10,909 bases of DNA from Lichenicoccus sp964235615 (GTDB taxonomy: Bacteria > Pseudomonadota > Alphaproteobacteria > Acetobacterales > Acetobacteraceae). The stretch lies in the NCBI GenBank assembly GCA_964235615.1, contig CAXSEE010000150.1, forward strand, positions 1 through 10,909, in the 5' to 3' direction. Position 1 is the stretch's first letter. The number at the start of each line of letters is the position of its first letter. A program made the position numbers and the translations under genes. The notes under the pieces were generated by a model. That model did no database searches. It had not been told where the DNA came from and saw only the letters and a program-made list of their open reading frames with translations. Below are positions 6,799 through 10,909 of the stretch, piece after piece.

Positions 6799-8142
6799 TC
6801 AGGCATGAGAGATCGCGTTACGGTGTCTGGAGCCGAAGATAAGCGAGAGCAGGACCAGCATGAGAGCCGTGACCGCGATTCCGAGCGTTACCAGCGCCGG
6901 AGCGAGCGCCCGTTCGCTGCCGAAGAATGTCCTCGCGAGGACTGCCGCGAGAACAGGGCCGGCCCCGGAACCGAGAAGGACGTTGAGGAAGAAGCTGAGC
7001 GATGTCGTGACTCCGCGTCGGCGGTTCGGGGTCAAGTCGAGGATGGTCGACAGCCCGACCGCGGTGATGAAGCCGGTGAGGGTGAACAGGCCGGCAACGC
7101 CCAGTAGAGCGACCGTCACGTGGGTCGAGAGCAGGGTGAACGAGACCAGGACGTAGACCGGACCCGCCAGCATCAGCAACAGCAGCTTGTCGCGCCGCGC
7201 ACGGCCGTCGAAAAGCGGCGATTCCCGACCTGCCTCGTGCCGGCGAGACCGGCCCGGAACACGCCACTTGAGGCCATGGTCGGCCAGCGTGCCGCCGGCG
7301 AGCACGCCGATGCAGCCACCCACGATCATGCACGGACCAAGAAGCTCGCCGACATGCACGAGATCGCTGCCGAAGTCGTCGATGAGCACGGACGGCCCCC
7401 ACGCACCGACGGCGTTCTCGAGCAGGGAGACGAGTGCTACGACGAGATAGATCGGAACCAGCCGCAACCGGCCGCCGCCGGCGTCCTCCTTGGCCGGGTC
7501 CGCAGCGGTTGCCGTGACCCGCGCCGGCTCGTGCAGGCCCACCAGCAGTATCATGAACAGCAAGGCGCCTGCGCAGCCGAGCAGCACGAAGACGCCCCGC
7601 CAGGGCGCCCAGCCGGACAGGAAGCCACCTGGCAGTCCGCCGCGGACCAGCTCCAGCAACCAGGCGCCGATCAGGATCGAGGCTCCCGCTCCGGACTCGA
7701 TGCCGGCAAAATAGATCCCCAGAGCCCGCCCTCGCCGTGCGGGAGCAAAGACATCCCCGATAAGAGAAACCGCCACCGGCGATAGCGCCGCCTCGCCGAT
7801 GCCGACCAGCATGCGGCCGAGGAACAGCTCGCGGAAGTCGGTTGCAAAACCGCAGCTGGCGGTGCCGAAGCTCCAGATGCCGACGCCGGCCAGCAGCAGC
7901 CGCTTGCGCGACACGCGGTCGGCCAGCCATCCGAGCGGCAATCCGACCGTCGCGTAGATCAGGCCGAATGCAGTGCCGATCAGCAATCCCACCTGGACGT
8001 CGCTGATATGCAGCGCGGCCTTGACCGGGCCGACGAGCAGGCTCAAGACCTGGCGATCGGTATAGGCGACGATCGCCGTCAGGAACAACAATCCCAGCGT
8101 CGTCCAGGGCCGTGACTGTTTGCGAGGGACCGGTCTAGCCAA
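6799..8142 (-). CDS. MFS transporter, spinster-like
   Basis: A 447-residue inner-membrane permease of the major facilitator superfamily with hydrophobic segments consistent with 12 helices. Helix 1 contains AYTDRQVLSLLVGP, the Asp-Arg signature common in spinster-like bacterial MFS proteins. The helix 2-3 loop has the MFS A motif GWLADRVSRKR (about 71-81). Helix 4 carries GRMLVGIGEAALSPVAVSL. A basic central loop (about residues 290-312, with RSRRHEAGRES) separates the two halves. The start is TTG (8140-8142), overlapping the ABC ATPase end by 8 nt. Helix 1 begins near residue 14, so a much later start would damage it. It is translationally linked to the importer genes upstream. It may export a product of the pathway or import a related substrate; direction and substrate are not visible. 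Confidence 0.92.
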   Translation of the reverse strand: MARPVPRKQSRPWTTLGLLFLTAIVAYTDRQVLSLLVGPVKAALHISDVQVGLLIGTAFGLIYATVGLPLGWLADRVSRKRLLLAGVGIWSFGTASCGFATDFRELFLGRMLVGIGEAALSPVAVSLIGDVFAPARRGRALGIYFAGIESGAGASILIGAWLLELVRGGLPGGFLSGWAPWRGVFVLLGCAGALLFMILLVGLHEPARVTATAADPAKEDAGGGRLRLVPIYLVVALVSLLENAVGAWGPSVLIDDFGSDLVHVGELLGPCMIVGGCIGVLAGGTLADHGLKWRVPGRSRRHEAGRESPLFDGRARRDKLLLLMLAGPVYVLVSFTLLSTHVTVALLGVAGLFTLTGFITAVGLSTILDLTPNRRRGVTTSLSFFLNVLLGSGAGPVLAAVLARTFFGSERALAPALVTLGIAVTALMLVLLSLIFGSRHRNAISHA

Positions 8143-8929
8143 GGATCTTGTCCAGGAACTGCCGCGTGTGCTCGCTCTTCGGGCTCTGGAAGAATGTGGC
8201 AGGCGGCGCGTCCTCGACGACGCGACCCTCGTGCATCAGGACGACCCGGTCGGCGGCGGCGCGCGCAAAACCCATCTCGTGGCTGACGACGAGCATCGTC
8301 ATGCCTTGGCTGGACAGGTCGGTCATGACGTCGATGACCTCGCGGGTCATCGAAGGGTCCAGGGCAGACGTCGGCTCATCGAACAGCATCACCTTCGGCT
8401 GCATGGCAAGGGCGCGCGCGATCGCCACACGCTGCTGCTGACCACCCGAGAGCTGGCCCGGGTAGGCATTCTGCTTCTCCTCCAGACCTACCCGGGCAAG
8501 AAGCTGCAGGGCTTCCGCCCTCGCCTGCCCGGCTGCCATGCGGCGAACTCCTATCGGCGCGGCGGTGATATTGTCCAGCACCGTCATGTGGGGGAATAGG
8601 TTGAATTGCTGGAACACCATGCCGATTTCCCGCCGCTGGCGCACCACCTCGCGCGGCGGCAGCTTGACCAGGCGGCCGCCATGCTCGCGAAAGCCCATCA
8701 GCTGGCCGTTTACGATGATGCGGCCAGAGTCGACGGTCTCGAGATGGTCCACGCAGCGTAGCAGCGTGCTCTTGCCGCTACCCGAACGGCCGGTGATCAC
8801 GATGACCTCGCCCGGCTGCACGACAAGCGTCATCCCTTGCAATACCATTGCGCGGCCGAATGATTTGTGGACATCCAGTATCTCGACGATCGGCTGGATG
8901 TCGTGCCCGCGCGGCGCGGCCGGATGCAT
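8135..8929 (-). CDS. Amino-acid ABC transporter ATP-binding protein (GlnQ/HisP type)
   Basis: A 264-residue ATPase that powers the adjacent polar amino-acid-type importer on the cytoplasmic face of the inner membrane. All nucleotide-binding motifs are present: Walker A GRSGSGKST (47-55), Q-loop MVFQQFNLFPHMTVLDN (about 104-120), signature LSGGQQQRVAIARAL (160-174), Walker B VMLFDEPTSALDP (180-192) and the H-loop His217 (VVSHEMGF). The tail APPATFFQSPKSEHTRQFL is typical of the HisP/GlnQ group. The start is ATG 8929, which overlaps the permease stop by one base (TGATG). The frame is open well upstream, but an earlier start would lie inside the permease gene. It ends in TAG 8 nt inside the MFS gene. 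Length is normal for the family. Confidence 0.96.
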   Translation of the reverse strand: MHPAAPRGHDIQPIVEILDVHKSFGRAMVLQGMTLVVQPGEVIVITGRSGSGKSTLLRCVDHLETVDSGRIIVNGQLMGFREHGGRLVKLPPREVVRQRREIGMVFQQFNLFPHMTVLDNITAAPIGVRRMAAGQARAEALQLLARVGLEEKQNAYPGQLSGGQQQRVAIARALAMQPKVMLFDEPTSALDPSMTREVIDVMTDLSSQGMTMLVVSHEMGFARAAADRVVLMHEGRVVEDAPPATFFQSPKSEHTRQFLDKILG

Positions 8930-9636
8930 CAGCGAGCTTCCGACAATCTGGCAGTCGTGCGGCGAGGCGACCTGATGAACGGCCTGTCGTAATAGGCCTC
9001 GATACGGGTCTGGACCCACCCCCACAGGCTCGTCAGCAGGATGTAATAGGCGGCAGCGGCGAAATAGGCCTCCAACACGCGGAAGTCGCTTTGCGCCAAC
9101 TGCTGAGCGTGCCGCAGCAACTCCTCCATCGAGATCACGGAAGCGAGTGACGATGTCTTCAGCATTCCGTTGACCTGGTTGCCGAGCGGCGGCAGCACCA
9201 GGCGGGCTGCCTGCGGCAGGACGACGATCCGCATCATGCGCCGGTAATCCATCCCCAACGCCCGTGCCGCGTCGAGTTGTCCGTGATCGACCGACTGGAT
9301 GCCGGCACGGGCGAACTCCGCGAAATAGGCGCCCTCGTTCAGTCCGAACGCGATCAACGCGGATGTAATGACTCCGAAACGGATTCCGAGCTGCGGCAGC
9401 CCGGTATAGATGATCACCAGCTGCACCAGCAGCGGCGTGCCCCTCCAGAGCCACACGTAAGCCGTGGCAGGGTAACGAAGCAACGGATTGCGCGCGATCT
9501 TCATGAGTGCTGCGACGGCGCCGAGCACGATGCCGATCACCATGGAGGCACAGGTCAACCAGACGGTTGTCCAAGCACCAGCCAGAATGTACGGGCTGAC
9601 GAAATCCTGAAAGAAGCTGCTCCAGCTCCAGCCCAT
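8929..9636 (-). CDS. Amino-acid ABC transporter permease (HisM/GlnP type)
   Basis: A 235-residue inner-membrane subunit of a polar amino-acid uptake transporter. It shows the HisMQ-type motif WRGTPLLVQL (64-73) and the EAA loop that docks the ATPase, AARALGMDYRRMMRIVVLPQ (123-142). Hydrophobic helices lie at about 15-45, 60-80, 88-110, 145-170 and 187-207. A single permease gene is visible, so it would act as a homodimer unless a partner lies elsewhere. ATG 9636 is chosen because the protein then begins with the family-typical short N-terminus and lies 40 nt after the solute-binding protein stop. The Shine-Dalgarno is weak (GAAGAAAG about 10 nt upstream). The basic C-terminal tail RSPRRTTARLSEAR is cytoplasmic. 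The stop shares a base with the ATPase start. Confidence 0.95.
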   Translation of the reverse strand: MGWSWSSFFQDFVSPYILAGAWTTVWLTCASMVIGIVLGAVAALMKIARNPLLRYPATAYVWLWRGTPLLVQLVIIYTGLPQLGIRFGVITSALIAFGLNEGAYFAEFARAGIQSVDHGQLDAARALGMDYRRMMRIVVLPQAARLVLPPLGNQVNGMLKTSSLASVISMEELLRHAQQLAQSDFRVLEAYFAAAAYYILLTSLWGWVQTRIEAYYDRPFIRSPRRTTARLSEAR

Positions 9637-9676
9637 CTCTTGACACTTTCTTCGATTCTGCACGAGAAGCCGGCCG

Positions 9677-10597
9677 TCACGGCGTGAAGTAGTACTGGAT
9701 CCTGCCAGTGAACTCCGGCCAGGCGGTGATAGGCTTGACCCCGTAATGGCCCAGGATGGCACTGTAGCTTCCGTCGGCGACCATGGCCGAGAGCGCAGAG
9801 ACGACGGCCTTGGCGATCCTCGGATCGCTGGTCGCGAATGCCGCCGGCATTCCAGGAAGCAGGCCGGACAGGGCCTCGGTGAACCGGCCTTTACCCTGGT
9901 AGTAGGTGCCGACCGCGTCGCTTGCGAATACGGCATCGATCTGTCCGGCCTGCAAGGCCTGGAAGGTATCCGCATAGGTGTTGAAGACACGGATATCCAC
10001 GGGTGGTCGTCCAGCGCGGACGATGTCGGCGTCGATGTCGCGCAGCTTCGCCTCCTCGATGCCGGCAGCTTCGACGCCAACTCTTTTCCCGGCCAGATCC
10101 TTGAGTGTCTTCAGCCCGATCGGGTTGCCGAATGCCGTAACCAATGCGAGGGCGCCCACGCTGTAGGGGATCAGCTGAACCGATTTGGCGCGTTCCGGCG
10201 TGAAGTAGAAGCCCGTGTTGATCATGTCCCAGCGCCCGCTGCGGAGGCCCGGGACCTGCACCTCGAACTGGACGTTGGCGTATGCCGGCTTGAGGCACAG
10301 CCGCCGGGCAATCTCGTTGCCGAGTTCGACGTTCATGCCTGCGAGATTACCGGACGGGTCGACATATTGCGTCGGCGGCGTGGTCGCGTTGATCGACATC
10401 GTCAGCGATCCAGGCGTCGTCAGAGGCAACTCGTTACCCTCTGCCAGACACGTGGTCGGCCTTGCCGGCGCCGCCGCGGCGGAAACGCTCCAGACCATCG
10501 CCATGGCGAGCAATGCCGTCACCATCAGCGTGCTGCGCAAGCTGCGGCCGCGCGTCCCAGGTCCTGCCTCGTCCATCTCGATCACATGCGCGCTCAT
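9677..10597 (-). CDS. Amino-acid ABC transporter substrate-binding protein (family 3)
   Basis: A 306-residue periplasmic binding protein (bacterial extracellular solute-binding family 3) that delivers substrate to the adjacent permease. The N-terminus has a basic stretch (TRGRSLRS), a hydrophobic core (about 24-40) and an AAAA/PARP junction near residue 43, consistent with a signal peptide with a long n-region. Lobe motifs are GNLAGMNVELGNEIARRL, FYFTPERAKSVQLIPYS with Arg136 at the position that usually binds the ligand carboxylate, LAGKRVGVEAAGIEEAKL and ALQAGQIDAVFASD. No lipobox is seen. The start is ATG 10597, which forms an ATGA overlap with the M20 gene stop. The frame is open to 10675, but that would lie inside the M20 gene. 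An internal ATG at 10576 would give a shorter n-region. The substrate is probably an amino acid or small amino-acid derivative; its identity is unknown. Confidence 0.95.
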   Translation of the reverse strand: MSAHVIEMDEAGPGTRGRSLRSTLMVTALLAMAMVWSVSAAAAPARPTTCLAEGNELPLTTPGSLTMSINATTPPTQYVDPSGNLAGMNVELGNEIARRLCLKPAYANVQFEVQVPGLRSGRWDMINTGFYFTPERAKSVQLIPYSVGALALVTAFGNPIGLKTLKDLAGKRVGVEAAGIEEAKLRDIDADIVRAGRPPVDIRVFNTYADTFQALQAGQIDAVFASDAVGTYYQGKGRFTEALSGLLPGMPAAFATSDPRIAKAVVSALSAMVADGSYSAILGHYGVKPITAWPEFTGRIQYYFTP

Positions 10598-10909
10598 GCC
10601 GCGGCGGTCGTCCAGTTCGCAATGACGGAAGCGGTCACCGCGACCATCTTGACGTAATCCTCGATATCCACCCACTCATCGATCCCGCCGACCTGGGTAA
10701 GACTGCCGCATAGCGAGCCTATGCCCAGCGTCGGGATTCCGCTCTGGATGTTCGGGTTGCGTATGTCGCTCGAAGTATGCATCGGATTGACGCAAGCCTC
10801 GACACCGGCAACATCGGCGATCGCGGCGGTCACCGTCTTGTAGAAAGGATGGTCCTCGGCGACCTCCGTCCCGGAGACGCCTGAGATCCACTCGATCACT
10901 GGAGAATGC
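10594..10909 (-). CDS. M20 family metallopeptidase/amidohydrolase, C-terminal part (5' end beyond window)
   Basis: About 104 C-terminal residues of an M20-type amidohydrolase (ArgE/DapE/acetylornithine deacetylase superfamily). The frame is open across the right edge, so the true start lies outside. Visible family features are VNPMHTSSDIRN (the region usually read as T-x-D-A-R), SGIPTLGIGSLCG and GGIDEWVDIEDYVKMVAVTA. At the last motif relatives usually have a metal-ligand His before G-x-D-E (HGIDE); here it reads VGGIDEWV, with Gly (GGC at 10687-10689) in that place. The metal-binding N-terminal half is not in the window. The stop overlaps the binding-protein start (ATGA), so the enzyme and importer are probably made together and the enzyme may act on the imported compound. 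Confidence 0.88.
   Translation of the reverse strand, partial: HSPVIEWISGVSGTEVAEDHPFYKTVTAAIADVAGVEACVNPMHTSSDIRNPNIQSGIPTLGIGSLCGSLTQVGGIDEWVDIEDYVKMVAVTASVIANWTTAAA

Noticed and set aside
9746..10657. Plus-strand open frame of about 303 codons opposite the solute-binding protein
   Set aside because: It is antisense to a confident family 3 binding protein. Its translation is low-complexity, rich in Arg and His, with no family resemblance.

Overview
The window is a high-GC (about 60%+) bacterial segment in which every supported gene reads on the minus strand. Gene content (amino-acid ABC importer, spinster-like MFS permease, FCD-type and UTRA-type GntR regulators, M20 peptidases, CocE/NonD hydrolase) and codon use suggest a metabolically versatile alphaproteobacterium, for example of the Hyphomicrobiales or Rhodospirillales. 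That placement is an inference from gene style, since no rRNA or other phylogenetic marker is present.

Right half, in transcription order from the right edge: the C-terminal end of an M20-family amidohydrolase (cut by the window), a family 3 solute-binding protein, a HisM-type permease, its ATPase, a spinster-like MFS transporter, a small TIGR04076-family protein, an aldo/keto reductase and a GntR/FCD regulator. The first seven are tightly packed: ATGA and TGATG junctions, an 8-nt overlap, and gaps of 4, 28 and 40 nt. They look like one transcript. A plausible reading is uptake of an amino-acid-like or N-acylated compound, hydrolysis by the M20 enzyme and reduction by the aldo/keto reductase. 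The substrate is not visible from sequence.

Left half: the FCD regulator is followed by about 320 nt without an intact gene. This gap contains a clear in-frame remnant of an isochorismatase-family hydrolase that has lost its N-terminus and an internal block. Then come a GntR/UTRA regulator, a 376-nt gap with palindromes and a possible leader ORF, an intact M20 dipeptidase of the carnosinase type, and a CocE/NonD (peptidase S15-like) hydrolase. The last is interrupted by an in-frame amber codon, yet its C-terminal domain stays open to the window edge. The left half therefore shows gene decay while the right half looks intact.

No tRNA, rRNA, CRISPR array, insertion sequence or phage gene was found. 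I see no wholly new system. The most useful observations are the two broken hydrolase genes, the non-canonical residues at expected catalytic or metal-binding positions in the aldo/keto reductase and the partial M20 enzyme, and the coupled TIGR04076/aldo-keto reductase pair.
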